From positions 1,205,254 through 1,269,253 of the forward strand of contig NZ_NSKH01000018.1 in assembly GCF_003144095.1 (NCBI RefSeq): a DNA stretch of 64,000 bases. Direction: 5' to 3'. The notes beneath the pieces are model-generated. The model searched no databases. It was not told the DNA's origin and worked only from the letters and a program-made list of their open reading frames with translations. Positions 7,976 to 16,649 of the stretch are shown in pieces. Origin of the DNA: Streptomyces sp. ICBB 8177 (GTDB lineage: Bacteria > Actinomycetota > Actinomycetes > Streptomycetales > Streptomycetaceae). Each line of letters begins with the position of its first letter. The first letter of the stretch is position 1. The translations under genes and the position numbers were made by a program.

Positions 7976-8715
7976 ACGCCGCGCCCGCTGACCAGATCCG
8001 CCTTCTCGACCTCCAGGCCCTCGACGTGCGTCTGGGGCAGCTGGAGCACAAGCGCACCCACCTCCCGGAGCACGCCGAGGTCGAGCGGCTGTCCGCCGAC
8101 GCGGCACAGCTGCGCGACCTGCTGGTGGCCGCGCAGACCCAGGAGAGCGACACCGCGCGCGAGCAGACCAAGGCCGAGCAGGACGTGGACCAGGTGCGCC
8201 AGCGCGCCTCCCGCGACCAGAAGCGGCTGGACTCCGGCCTGGTCACCTCGCCGAAGGACCTGGAGAACCTCCAGCGCGAGATCGCCTCGCTCGCCAAGCG
8301 CCAGGGCGACCTGGAGGACGTGGTGCTGGAGGTCATGGAGCGCCGCGAGGCCGCCCAGGAGCGGGTCGCCGAGCTGACCCAGCGCCTGGAGTCGGTGCAG
8401 GCCAAGGTCGCCGAGGCGGAGGCGCGCCGGGCCGAGGCGCTCAAGGAGATCGACGCGGAGGGCTTCACGGCCGGCAAGGAGCGCGAGGTCGTCGCCGCCT
8501 CCATTCCCGCCGAGCTGCTCGCGCTCTACGACAAGCTGCGCGCCCAGTTCGGCGGCGTCGGCGCGGCCAAGCTCTACCAGAAGCGCTGCGAGGGCTGCCG
8601 CCTGGAGCTGAACATCACCGAGCTGAACGACGTCAGGGCCGCCAAGCCGGACGAGATCGTGCGCTGCGAGAACTGCCGCCGCATCCTGGTGCGCACCCCG
8701 GAATCCGGCCTGTGA
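7972..8715 (+). CDS. Coiled-coil C4-type zinc-ribbon protein, likely CTG start
   Basis: The protein reads NAAPADQIRLLDLQALDVRL, then a long Glu/Arg/Gln coiled coil (to about residue 180), and ends with a zinc ribbon: CEGCRLELN ... CENCRRILVR gives the four cysteines. No ATG or GTG exists in frame near the homologous N-terminus. CTG 7972 has AGGAG 7 bases upstream and overlaps the nif3-like stop as CTGA, so CTG is the most probable start. The family (COG1579) is conserved in actinobacteria next to Nif3 and RNase H genes; its role is not firmly known, but a nucleic-acid link is implied by the neighbours. The next gene overlaps its stop. Confidence 0.88.
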   Translation: MNAAPADQIRLLDLQALDVRLGQLEHKRTHLPEHAEVERLSADAAQLRDLLVAAQTQESDTAREQTKAEQDVDQVRQRASRDQKRLDSGLVTSPKDLENLQREIASLAKRQGDLEDVVLEVMERREAAQERVAELTQRLESVQAKVAEAEARRAEALKEIDAEGFTAGKEREVVAASIPAELLALYDKLRAQFGGVGAAKLYQKRCEGCRLELNITELNDVRAAKPDEIVRCENCRRILVRTPESGL

Positions 8716-9947
8716 GCAACGCGTTCGTCGTCGAGGCGGACGGAGGGTCCCGGGGCAACCCGGGCCCCGCGGGATACGGCGCCGTCGTCGTCGACGCGGC
8801 GAGCGGCGAGACGCTGGCGGAGGCCGCCGAGTACATCGGCACCGCCACCAACAACGTCGCCGAGTACCGCGGCCTGATCGCGGGCCTGCGCGCGGCACAC
8901 CAACTCGACCCGGACGCCACGGTCCTGGTGCGGATGGACTCCAAGCTCGTCGTCGAGCAGATGTCGGGCCGCTGGAAGGTCAAGCACCCCGGCATGCAGC
9001 CGCTGGCCGCCGAGGCCCGTGCGATCTTCCCGGCGGAGCAGGTGTCGTACGAGTGGGTACCGCGCTCGCGCAACAAGCACGCCGACCGCCTCGCCAACGA
9101 GGCGATGGACGCGGGCAAGCGCGGCGAGCAGTGGGATCCCGCCACCTCGACGGCCGCCCTCAAGTCCCCGCGTGGACAAGGAACTTCGGGAGTTGACGTG
9201 ACGTCAGGTCCGGGTGGCGCCGGTGCGGACGCCGCGGTCGCCGCGCCCGCTGTGGAACCGGTCGCCCAGCCGCTCGCCGAGCCCGCCGCCGTCCCGGTCG
9301 GCTGGGGCGCCGCGGACCTGGGCACGCCGACCACGTTCGTGCTGCTGCGGCACGGCGAGACCGCGCTGACCCCGCTCAAGCGCTTCTCCGGCTCCGGCGG
9401 CGAGGACCCGGGGCTGTCCGAGAAGGGCCGGTGGCAGGCCGACCGCGCCGCCGACGCGCTGGCCGCCCGGGGCACCGTCCAGGCCGTCGTCACCTCGCCG
9501 CTGGCCCGCTGCCGCCAGACCGCGCAGGCCGTGGCCGACCGGCTGGGCCTGGAGGCCGGCGTCGAGGAGGACTTGCGCGAGACCGACTTCGGGGCGTGGG
9601 AAGGACTGACGTTCTCCGAGGTGGGGGAGCGGTACCCGGACGACCTCCGGGCATGGCTGGCGTCCGCGAAGGCCAGGCCCACCGGCGGGGGCGAGAGCTT
9701 CGCGACGGTCGCCCGCCGGGTGGCGGGCGCCCGCGACCGGCTGATCGCCCGCCACGCGGGGAAGACCGTGCTGCTGGTCACTCACGTCACCCCGGTCAAG
9801 ACGCTGGTCCGGCTCGCGCTGGGTGCGCCGCCGGAGTCGCTGTTCCGCATGGAGCTGTCCGCCGCCTCGCTGTCGGCGGTGGCGTACTACGCCGACGGCA
9901 ACGCGTCGCTGCGGCTGCTCAACGACACGGCGCACCTGCGGAGTTGA
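8712..9947 (+). CDS. Bifunctional RNase H / histidine phosphatase
   Basis: 411 residues, GTG start overlapping the previous stop (GTGA). Residues 1-135 are a type I RNase H domain with ADGGSRGNPGPAGYG, NNVAEYRGL, RMDSKLVVEQM and NKHADRLANEAMD supplying the acidic catalytic residues. A disordered linker (about 145-205) follows. The C-terminal phosphatase has the histidine motif LLRHGETAL, the second acid/base region EDLRETDFGAWEGL, and VTHVTPVKT with the second catalytic His. In mycobacteria the homologous fusion combines RNase H with alpha-ribazole phosphatase (CobC) activity. It ends 29 bases inside the convergent eda gene. Confidence 0.92.
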   Translation: MSNAFVVEADGGSRGNPGPAGYGAVVVDAASGETLAEAAEYIGTATNNVAEYRGLIAGLRAAHQLDPDATVLVRMDSKLVVEQMSGRWKVKHPGMQPLAAEARAIFPAEQVSYEWVPRSRNKHADRLANEAMDAGKRGEQWDPATSTAALKSPRGQGTSGVDVTSGPGGAGADAAVAAPAVEPVAQPLAEPAAVPVGWGAADLGTPTTFVLLRHGETALTPLKRFSGSGGEDPGLSEKGRWQADRAADALAARGTVQAVVTSPLARCRQTAQAVADRLGLEAGVEEDLRETDFGAWEGLTFSEVGERYPDDLRAWLASAKARPTGGGESFATVARRVAGARDRLIARHAGKTVLLVTHVTPVKTLVRLALGAPPESLFRMELSAASLSAVAYYADGNASLRLLNDTAHLRS

Positions 9948-10650
9948 CGGGCCCGGGCTCCGGGGCGCCCGGTAGCGTTCCGCCCGCGGCGGCCGCCGCC
10001 CGGGCCAGCCGCTCGATCCGCCCCCAGTCGCCGGCCCGTACCGCATCGGCGGGCACCATCCAACTCCCGCCCACGCACGGCACGTTGGGCAACGCCAGGT
10101 AGTCCGCCGCGCGGGCCGCGTCGATCCCACCGGTGGCGCAGAAGCGCGCCGAGGGCAACGGTGCCGCCAGCGACCGCAGATACCGGACGCCGCCCGCCGC
10201 CTCGGCGGGGAAGAACTTCATGTCGCCCACCCCGCGTTCCAGCAGCGCCATCGCCTCCGACGCGGTGGCCACCCCGGGCAGCACCGGCACCCCGGAGCCC
10301 AGCATCGCCGTCAGCAGCCCGTCGGTGCACCCCGGGCTGACGAGGAAGCGAGCGCCCGCGTCCAACGCGCCGCTCACCTGGCGAGGCGTCAACACCGTTC
10401 CCGCGCCCACGATCGCGTCCGGCACGTCCCGGGTGACCGCGCGGACGGCGTCGAGTCCGGCGGGCGTCCGCAGCGTGATCTCGACGGCCGGCAGACCGCC
10501 CGCCACCAGTGCCCGGACCAGCGGTACGGCGTCGTCGGCGTCGTACAGCGTGACGACGGGGACGACGGGCGCGAGATCGAGGACGGACGGGGCGGCCGGG
10601 ACGGAAGAGGTGGCGAGGCCGGAGGCGGGCGCGTCGGGCATGGCCGTCAT
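9919..10650 (-). CDS. eda: KDPG/KHG-type aldolase
   Basis: Cleaves 2-keto-3-deoxy-6-phosphogluconate to pyruvate and glyceraldehyde-3-phosphate (or the hydroxy-ketoglutarate analogue). Family motifs are PVVTLYDADDAVPLV, PAVEITLRT with the catalytic Glu, IVGAGTVLTPRQ, FLVSPG, and KFFPAE with the Schiff-base Lys. It ends with FCATGGI and VGGSWMVP. ATG 10650 or 10641 are the likely starts, and ATG 10680 upstream is possible. The 3' end overlaps the 3' end of the RNase H gene by 29 bases. The gene diverges from the monooxygenase, and a TATCGCGATA-like site lies in the shared region. Confidence 0.88.
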   Translation of the reverse strand: MTAMPDAPASGLATSSVPAAPSVLDLAPVVPVVTLYDADDAVPLVRALVAGGLPAVEITLRTPAGLDAVRAVTRDVPDAIVGAGTVLTPRQVSGALDAGARFLVSPGCTDGLLTAMLGSGVPVLPGVATASEAMALLERGVGDMKFFPAEAAGGVRYLRSLAAPLPSARFCATGGIDAARAADYLALPNVPCVGGSWMVPADAVRAGDWGRIERLARAAAAAGGTLPGAPEPGPVNSAGAPCR

Positions 10651-10717
10651 CGTGCCGCTCGGGTCCGCGGACCGCAACAACCGTTGCGCTCATCGCAACG
10701 CGATACCCGTTCCGTTG

Positions 10718-10728
10718 ATCGCGATATA
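10718..10728. promoter_or_regulatory. ATCGCGAT palindrome on the eda side of the divergent region
   Basis: ATCGCGATATA resembles the two TATCGCGA sites at 10826 and 10849. It sits about 70 bases upstream of the eda start, so the same regulator may control both divergent genes. Confidence 0.45.
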
Positions 10729-10817
10729 CCTCCCGGGCGGCAACGGGCCAGCCCTGTCCGCCCGGAACCCTTGATATTGCTGGTCGCTCTTGACGTCTCC
10801 GGCTTCGGCGCGAGTGC

Positions 10818-10856
10818 TTGACATGTATCGCGATAGTCATAATATGAATATCGCGA
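10818..10856 (+). promoter_or_regulatory. Consensus promoter with two TATCGCGA operator sites
   Basis: TTGACA (10818-10823) and TAATAT (10840-10845) with a 16-base spacer make a near-ideal vegetative promoter, unusual in this GC-rich genome. A perfect palindrome TATCGCGATA (10826-10835) lies between the two boxes and a second TATCGCGA (10849-10856) covers the expected start site. Such a strong promoter with an operator in the spacer is expected to be repressed. The PadR-type gene downstream of the monooxygenase is the natural candidate. Confidence 0.75.
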
Positions 10857-10906
10857 GTCGTCGTCCCGGCAGGGCGCGGCATCCCACCCATCCCACGGAG
10901 ACCCTC

Positions 10907-12244
10907 ATGTCCCGCACATCCCCGCACGTCATCGTCATCGGCGCAGGCTTCGGCGGCATGGCCCTCGCGCACGGCCTCAGGCGGGCCGGCATCGCGGTGG
11001 ACGTCTACGAACGCGACCGGACCCGCTCCGACGGCCTGCACGGTTACCGCGTCGGCATCGACCCCGACGGCTCCCGGGCGCTGGAACGCAGCCTGCCGCC
11101 CGAGCTGTACCGGACCTTCCTGGCCACCTGCGCCCGCTCGCCCGAGCACTTCGTGATGCTCTCCGAGAAGCTGCGCACGACGCTGGACATACCGCTCACC
11201 GAGGAGACCGCCGGCCACTCCGTCAGCCGCATGACGCTGCGTCAGGTACTCCTGACCGGCCTTGAGGACGTCGTGCACTTCGACAAGACGTTCACGCACT
11301 ACGAACAGCTGCCGGACGGCCGCGTCACCGCGCACTTCGCCGACGGCACCAGCGCGACCGGAGACGTGCTGGTGGCGGCGGACGGCGCCAACTCCCGCGT
11401 ACGGCAGCAGTATCTGCCGCACTCGACCGTGCTGGACTCCGGCATCGTCGCGCTGGCCGCCAAGGTCCCGCTCACCGACGCCACCCGCGCGCTGCTCCCG
11501 GAGCACGTCTCGCAGGGCATCGGCATGGTGATGGCACCGCGGGGCTTCGGCGGCATCCTGCACACCATGGAGTTCAAGTGGGACCGCTCCGGCGCCCTGA
11601 AGAACGGCATCGGCGGCAACGACGCCGAACTCCTCGCCGAATGGCCCGGGTTGCTCTTCGACAACACCCGCGACTACATCAACTGGTCGGTGTGGGCCGC
11701 CGCCGACAAGTTCCCGGCCGGCGCCGCCCGGCTGCGCGGCACGGACGTCGCCGACCTCGCGCTGCGCCTCACCTCGCACTGGCACCCGAACCTGCGCCGC
11801 CTGATGGAGCTGTCCGACCCCTCCTCGGCGTTCGCCCTGGCCATCCGCACCTCGGTCCCGGTCGAACCGTGGCGGCCGACCCCGGTCACCCTCCTGGGCG
11901 ACGCCATCCACACCATGACCCCCGGCATGGGCGTGGGCGCCAACACCGCGCTCATCGACGCGGTGGAGCTGTGCCGCGCGCTGACCGCGTACCGCGACGG
12001 GGCGCGCACGCTGACCGAGGCGGTCGGCGGCTACGAGGAACGCATGCGCGACTACGGCTTCAAGGCGGTCGTCGCCTCCCGCGAGCGGATGAGCTCCGAC
12101 GGCGTGATCCACAAGCCGTACGTGGGCCGCCTGATACTCGGAGCCCAGCGCGCGTTCCTGCGCACGGTCAACCACACGCCGCCGGTCAAGCGGAAGCTCA
12201 CGGAGAAGATGATGGCGAAGCGCACGGAGGGGCGGGAGGGCTGA
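10907..12244 (+). CDS. FAD-dependent monooxygenase (PHBH/UbiH fold)
   Basis: 445 residues from ATG 10907, chosen for the CGGAG ribosome site and because VIVIGAGFGGMALAHGL (FAD-binding GxGxxG) begins right after. An acidic end of the Rossmann beta2 strand is seen in VDVYERD. The second FAD motif LLGDAIHTMTPGMGVGAN is near the C-terminus. Proteins of this group hydroxylate aromatic or polyketide-like molecules with NAD(P)H and O2; the substrate is unknown. The gene is preceded by a strong promoter with operator-like palindromes and followed by a PadR gene, suggesting a substrate-inducible detoxification or modification unit. Confidence 0.9.
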   Translation: MSRTSPHVIVIGAGFGGMALAHGLRRAGIAVDVYERDRTRSDGLHGYRVGIDPDGSRALERSLPPELYRTFLATCARSPEHFVMLSEKLRTTLDIPLTEETAGHSVSRMTLRQVLLTGLEDVVHFDKTFTHYEQLPDGRVTAHFADGTSATGDVLVAADGANSRVRQQYLPHSTVLDSGIVALAAKVPLTDATRALLPEHVSQGIGMVMAPRGFGGILHTMEFKWDRSGALKNGIGGNDAELLAEWPGLLFDNTRDYINWSVWAAADKFPAGAARLRGTDVADLALRLTSHWHPNLRRLMELSDPSSAFALAIRTSVPVEPWRPTPVTLLGDAIHTMTPGMGVGANTALIDAVELCRALTAYRDGARTLTEAVGGYEERMRDYGFKAVVASRERMSSDGVIHKPYVGRLILGAQRAFLRTVNHTPPVKRKLTEKMMAKRTEGREG

Positions 12245-12380
12245 AGCCCGCCACCCCGGGGTGGCCGCGGGCCTTGCGGTCACGGGACTGCTGCGGCCTG
12301 CGGCGACGGCCGCGTACGGTGACCGGCGTACGGTAGCGCCCGTCCGCGTACGCGGCCCGCGCGGAAGCAGAAGGAGACCC

Positions 12381-12980
12381 ATGGCCACCGCCGACGCCCC
12401 GAGCCCGCGCCGCTCCACGCTGGCCATGACCGTCCTGCTGCTGCTCGGCATCGAGCCCCTGCACCCGTACGCGTTGCGGCAGCGGATCTACGCGTGGGAC
12501 AAGGACCGCGTGGTCAACGTCGGCCAGCGCAACTCGGTCTACCAGACGGTCGACCGGCTGGCCCGCTCCGGACTGATCGAGGCGGTCACACCGGGCGGCC
12601 CGCGCGACCGCACCGTCTACCGCACGACCGAGCGCGGCGCGCGGACCGGCAGGCGCTGGCTGCTCGACCTGCTGGCCGAGCCGCTGGACGAGTACCCGGC
12701 CTTCCCCGCCGCGCTGGCCTTCCTCGGCGCGCTTCCCCGGCCGACGGTACTGGAGGCGCTGCGCGAGCGGGCCGCGTCGGTCGCGACACGCCTGGAACGC
12801 GAGGACGCGGAGGTCGCCGAGGGCCTGGCCGCGATCCCGGGCGGCGTCGACCGGATCAACCTCGTCGAATACGACTACCTGCGCACGATGCGCGCGGCGG
12901 AACTGGCGTGGCTGCGCGGGCTGATCGAGGAACTGGAGCAGTCCGGACCCGAGGACGGGCAGGAACCGGCGCCGAAGTGA
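12381..12980 (+). CDS. PadR-family transcriptional regulator
   Basis: 199 residues from ATG 12381 with AAGGAG 5 bases upstream. The winged helix spans about residues 10-90: MTVLLLLGIEPLHPYALRQRI, VGQRNSVYQTVDRLARSGLIE and the wing RTVYRTTERGART. A C-terminal helical dimerisation domain (PRPTVLEALRERA, EDAEVAEGL, NLVEYDYLRTMRAAE) follows. PadR proteins repress genes for detoxification of phenolics or drugs and often act on neighbours. The monooxygenase 137 bases upstream on the same strand is the obvious target, through the TATCGCGATA sites; this is inferred. Confidence 0.88.
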   Translation: MATADAPSPRRSTLAMTVLLLLGIEPLHPYALRQRIYAWDKDRVVNVGQRNSVYQTVDRLARSGLIEAVTPGGPRDRTVYRTTERGARTGRRWLLDLLAEPLDEYPAFPAALAFLGALPRPTVLEALRERAASVATRLEREDAEVAEGLAAIPGGVDRINLVEYDYLRTMRAAELAWLRGLIEELEQSGPEDGQEPAPK

Positions 12981-12995
12981 GGCCGGCGGACCGGC

Positions 12996-13781
12996 TCAGT
13001 GCACGTCGGACACCAGCACGTCGAGTTGGCCGGGCTTGGCGCCCTCCTCCACGGTGAAGCCCAAGTCCCGCCAGACGTCGGCGAGTTCGGCGGCCGTGCC
13101 GGGGCGGGCGTTCGCTTCGAGGAGGGCGCGGACCAGTCGGCCCTTGGTCGCCTTGTTGAAGTGGCTGACCACGCTGCGCCGTTCCACGCCGTCCACCATC
13201 CGCACCTGGAGGACCCGCACGGCGACGGTCCTGCGGGCGAGTTCGCCCTTCGGCTTCCAGGCGGCGGCGTACGCGGAGGAGCGCAGGTCGAGCACCAGCC
13301 CGTCCCCGGCCACCTCCGGCATGACCCGGGACATCGGCTCGCGCCAGAACGCGGCGAGCGCGCCGAGGGCGGGAAGCTTGACGCCCATCGGGCAGCGGTA
13401 GGAGGGGATGCGGTCGCCGATCCGCACGGCGCCCCACAGACCGGAGAAGACGAGCAGCGACTCACGGGCGAGCCGCAGTGCGTGCGGGGCGAGACCGGCG
13501 AGCCCCAGGGCGTCGTACAGCACCCCCGTGTACACCTCGCCGGCGGGCAGGGCCGGGGCGGTCTCCAGGGCCGCGTTCCTGGCCACCTCGCCCCGCAGCC
13601 GCTCCCCGAGCCCGAGCACCTCGAGGGCCTTCGCCTCGTCGCCCCGGCACAGCTCCACCAGCTCGCCCAGCACCGTGCGCCGCGCCTCGGTCAGCCCGGG
13701 CAGCGCGAGGGCGTCCAGGTCGAGGGCGGGACCCTCGCTCCCGCAGGCCTTGCCCTCGGACGGCGGAAGCAGGACGAGCAC
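12996..13781 (-). CDS. yaaA: YaaA family peroxide-stress protein
   Basis: 261 residues. It begins MLVLLPPSEGKA and shows the family motifs VYTGVLYDALG, SGLWGAVRIGDRIPSYR and SVVSHFNKATKGRLVRAL, which place it in the YaaA/DUF328 family. E. coli YaaA lowers free intracellular iron and DNA damage under H2O2 stress and has a DNA-binding fold. The stop is 15 bases from the convergent PadR stop. Upstream lies rnpB, transcribed the other way. Confidence 0.88.
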   Translation of the reverse strand: MLVLLPPSEGKACGSEGPALDLDALALPGLTEARRTVLGELVELCRGDEAKALEVLGLGERLRGEVARNAALETAPALPAGEVYTGVLYDALGLAGLAPHALRLARESLLVFSGLWGAVRIGDRIPSYRCPMGVKLPALGALAAFWREPMSRVMPEVAGDGLVLDLRSSAYAAAWKPKGELARRTVAVRVLQVRMVDGVERRSVVSHFNKATKGRLVRALLEANARPGTAAELADVWRDLGFTVEEGAKPGQLDVLVSDVH

Positions 13782-13854
13782 GGCGGTTCTCCCTCGTACG
13801 GCCGGTGACGGATCCCGTGCAGCCTACGACGCCCCGGTGGTCGACTAGGATGGC

Positions 13855-14270
13855 GGGACGGCAGACGAGTCGTGCGGGCGGTCGCGTCAGGGCATTTGGT
13901 CCTGCCGAGGAACGTCCGGGCTCCACAGGGCAGGGTGGTGGGTAACGCCCACCCGGGGTGACCCGCGGGAAAGTGCCACAGAAAGCAGACCGCCGGGGAC
14001 CTCGGTCCCCGGTAAGGGTGAAACGGTGGTGTAAGAGACCACCAGTGCCCAGGGCGACCTGGGCAGCTAGGTAAACCCCACCCGGAGCAAGGTCAAGAGG
14101 GACGCCCCAGGGCGTCCTGCGCGGATGTTCGAGGGCTGCCCGCCCGAGTCCGCGGGTAGACCGCACGAGGCCGGCGGCAACGCCGGCCCTAGATGGATGA
14201 CCGCCTCCCGGCGGACCGCGAGGTCCGCCGGAGACAGAACCCGGCGTACAGCACGACTCGTCTGCCGCTC
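13855..14270 (+). ncRNA. rnpB: RNase P RNA, bacterial class A
   Basis: The P1 helix is exact: bases 13859-13875 (CGGCAGACGAGTCGTGC) pair with 14251-14267. Inside are hallmark core sequences, GAGGAACGTCCGGGCTCC (CR I), AGGGTGAAACGGTG, GTAAACCCCACCCGGAGCAA, and the 3' core AGATGGATGACCGCC with ACAGAACCCGGCGTACAG (CR V). The total of about 410 nt fits an actinobacterial class A RNA. The RNA is the catalytic subunit that matures tRNA 5' ends. Exact ends are set from P1 and may shift by a few bases. Confidence 0.97.
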
Positions 14271-14376
14271 ACCGTTTCCCCGCGGGACAGGGGCCGCGTT
14301 GCCGGCGCGCCTGCCACTGCCAGGCCGGATCCGGGCCGCTTCCTGAGCGGTGGGGCCGGGCACCGCGTCCGCGGGG

Positions 14377-14586
14377 TCAGTCCGGGCGGTTCCGGGAGAC
14401 GGCGCGGCGCAGGGACAGTCCCAGCACTACCGCCACCGCGGCGGGCGGCAGCCACCAGGCGTTGACGCCCGCGCTCGTGAGACCCGCTGTGGCGGCCAGG
14501 GCGAGGAGGACCCCGCACGCGATCCGCCAGTCGTCGCCGATGACGAAGTCGCGCCAGAACGCGGCGAAGGCGCGGATCCGGGTCAT
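14377..14586 (-). CDS. Small two-helix membrane protein, 69 residues
   Basis: The protein runs from MTRIRAFAAFWRDFVIGDDW to RRAVSRNRPD. Two hydrophobic helices (about residues 21-40 and 46-60) are separated by a short loop, with Arg/Lys at both ends. The start ATG 14586 overlaps the stop of the upstream membrane gene (ATGA), so the two are translationally coupled. It may be a small partner subunit of that membrane protein. No motif identifies a function. Confidence 0.7.
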   Translation of the reverse strand: MTRIRAFAAFWRDFVIGDDWRIACGVLLALAATAGLTSAGVNAWWLPPAAVAVVLGLSLRRAVSRNRPD

Positions 14587-15470
14587 GGGGAGACTCCTTG
14601 CGCGGAGGACTTCCGCGTGGGGGTGGCGGGGGGACGGGTCCGGCGCAGCAGCGAGGTGCAGGCGAGGGCGAGCAGCGCCACGGCGGGCACCGTCGCGAGC
14701 AGAGCGGCGTCGCCGCCGGGCCAGTGCGCGCCGGTGCCCTCCGTCGCCCAGAACAGGCCGAAGGCGGTGAGCATGACGCCCACGGCGAACTTCATGGTGT
14801 TCTCCGGAACGCGGGCCAGAGGGGCGCGCACGGCGAAGCCGACGGCCGTGACGAGCAGGACGGCCGCTGCCGCGCCGAGCACGGCCACGGGTACGTCGTG
14901 CTGGTTGGCGCCGAACGTGACCACGATGAACACGACCTCCAAGCCCTCCAGGAGGACGCCCTTGAAGGCCAGGGTGAAGGCGTACCAGTCGCGGACCCGC
15001 CACCGGCCGCCGGTCGCCGCGGTCCGGGCCGCGGCGACCCGCGCGGCGTAGATACCGGCTTCGTCGTGCAGCGCCTTGAGGCCGGAGGCGCGCAGCACGG
15101 CCTTGCGCAACCACTGCAGACCGAACAGCAGCAGCAGCGCGCCGACGACCAGGCGCAACGCCCTGAGCGGGAGCAGGCCGACGGCCGGACCCAGTGCGGC
15201 GACGGCGGCGGTGAGTACGGCCATCGCCGTCACGGTGCCGGAGGCCACCGAACCCCAGTGGCGGCCGACGCCGGCGGCCAGGACGATCGTCAGCGCCTCC
15301 ACCGCCTCCACCGTGCAGGCCAGGAAGACGGTGAGGAACAGGGCCCAGGCCGTCACGTCCCGCGCCGCGGGAGTGGAGCGGACTGGCGAGCGGACACGGA
15401 ACCTCCCGGCCGTCGAGCGGGCCCCGGCCGGTCGTGCGGCGGCCGCCCGGCGCCCTGGGACGGCTACCAC
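14583..15470 (-). CDS. COG4280-like polytopic membrane protein with two ExxE helices
   Basis: About 295 residues; GTG 15356 (residue 39) is an equally good start because the hydrophobic part begins there. Roughly seven membrane helices. Two similar helices carry acidic motifs, CTVEAVEALTIVLAAGVG near the N-terminus and GVLLEGLEVVFIVVTFGAN in the middle, an arrangement reminiscent of paired ExxE/REGLE helices in iron permeases (FTR1) and of GDT1-type cation exchangers. A cation transport role is therefore plausible but only inferred. It is coupled to the 69-residue membrane protein downstream and divergent from the ABC operon. Confidence 0.65.
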   Translation of the reverse strand: MVAVPGRRAAAARPAGARSTAGRFRVRSPVRSTPAARDVTAWALFLTVFLACTVEAVEALTIVLAAGVGRHWGSVASGTVTAMAVLTAAVAALGPAVGLLPLRALRLVVGALLLLFGLQWLRKAVLRASGLKALHDEAGIYAARVAAARTAATGGRWRVRDWYAFTLAFKGVLLEGLEVVFIVVTFGANQHDVPVAVLGAAAAVLLVTAVGFAVRAPLARVPENTMKFAVGVMLTAFGLFWATEGTGAHWPGGDAALLATVPAVALLALACTSLLRRTRPPATPTRKSSAQGVSP

Positions 15471-15556
15471 CCTAGAGGGCTTCGCAGTTCCCGCCCAGTG
15501 CTCGCCCGCAGCAGCCGGCCCGCCTGCGTAACCGGCCCCGCACGATGCGCCACGTA

Positions 15557-15568
15557 GTACCGCGGTAC
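15557..15568. promoter_or_regulatory. GTACCGCGGTAC palindrome in a divergent promoter region
   Basis: A perfect 12-base palindrome lies between the divergent membrane gene (start 15470 or 15356) and the ABC-transporter operon (start 15687). It could be the operator of the NarL-type regulator encoded at 18828, but nothing else supports this. Confidence 0.35.
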
Positions 15569-15686
15569 CACCTGCGACGCGATGATCGCTCCTGGGTACG
15601 ACGGGTCGCGCCGCGCGAGGCTCCTAGCGTGGGGACCCGATGCGGCCGGACGGGTCCGGCGGCCGAGACCGGAAGAACGGGTCCCG

Positions 15687-16649
15687 ATGATCGAGGCACA
15701 GCAGCTGACCAAACGGTACGGGGAGAAGACGGCGGTCGACCGCCTCGACTTCACGGTCAAGCCGGGTACGGTGACGGGATTCCTGGGCCCCAACGGGGCG
15801 GGCAAGTCCACCACGATGCGCATGATCGTGGGCCTGGACGCCCCGAGCAGCGGGTCCGTCACGGTCAACGGACGCCGGTACGCCGAGCACACCGCTCCGC
15901 TGCAGGAGGTCGGTGCGCTGCTCGAGGCGAAGTCGATCCATCCCGGGCGCTCCGCGTTCAACCACCTCAACTCCCTGGCGCTGACCCACGGCATCCCGCG
16001 CCGCCGAGTCGAGGAGGTGATCGAGCTGACGGGCATCGAGGGCGTCGCCCGCAAGCGCGCCGGCGCCTTCTCGCTGGGCATGGGGCAGCGGCTCGGCATC
16101 GCCGCCGCGCTGCTGGGCGACCCGGCCACGATCATGCTGGACGAGCCGGTCAACGGCCTCGACCCGGAGGGCGTGCTGTGGATCCGCAACCTGCTGACCG
16201 ACCTGGCCGCCGAGGGCCGCACCGTCTTCGTGTCCTCGCACCTGATGAGTGAGATGGCGCTGACGGCCGACCACCTCATCGTGGTGGGCCGGGGACGGCT
16301 GCTGGCCGACACCACGGTGCAGGACCTGATCCGGCAGTCCGGCGGTGACACCGTGAAGGTGGCCGGCTCGGACCCGGGCCGGTTGCGCGAGGTGCTGGCG
16401 GGCCCCGGTGTGGAGATCACCGGGCGGTCCGGTTCCGAGGAGCTCCAGGTCACCGGGCTGACGGCCCGCGCCATCGGGCTGAAGGCGGCGGAGGCGGGCA
16501 TCGCCCTGTTCGAACTGACCACGAAGGGCGTCTCGCTGGAAGAGGCGTTCATGGAGCTGACCCGGGACGACGTGGAGTACCACGGCCGCACCACGGTCCG
16601 CACCACCCGCGACACCGAGGCCGCCGAGCCGGTGGGGAGCGCAGCATGA
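15687..16649 (+). CDS. ABC transporter ATPase, CcmA/DrrA type
   Basis: 320 residues from ATG 15687. Walker A is FLGPNGAGKST (about residue 33), the signature is the variant FSLGMGQR, Walker B is TIMLDEPVNGLDPEG, and the switch is VFVSSHL. The C-terminal 90 residues resemble the extra domain found in bacitracin/lantibiotic-type ATPases. It overlaps the permease gene by four bases, and a kinase/regulator pair follows. This four-gene layout is typical of antimicrobial-peptide or cell-envelope-stress modules where the transporter and sensor respond to the same compound. Confidence 0.92.
   Translation: MIEAQQLTKRYGEKTAVDRLDFTVKPGTVTGFLGPNGAGKSTTMRMIVGLDAPSSGSVTVNGRRYAEHTAPLQEVGALLEAKSIHPGRSAFNHLNSLALTHGIPRRRVEEVIELTGIEGVARKRAGAFSLGMGQRLGIAAALLGDPATIMLDEPVNGLDPEGVLWIRNLLTDLAAEGRTVFVSSHLMSEMALTADHLIVVGRGRLLADTTVQDLIRQSGGDTVKVAGSDPGRLREVLAGPGVEITGRSGSEELQVTGLTARAIGLKAAEAGIALFELTTKGVSLEEAFMELTRDDVEYHGRTTVRTTRDTEAAEPVGSAA

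Noticed and set aside
9887..12451. 854-codon minus-strand frame covering the monooxygenase
   Set aside because: Low-complexity Arg/Gly/Ala translation opposite a clear FAD enzyme; eda is in another frame.
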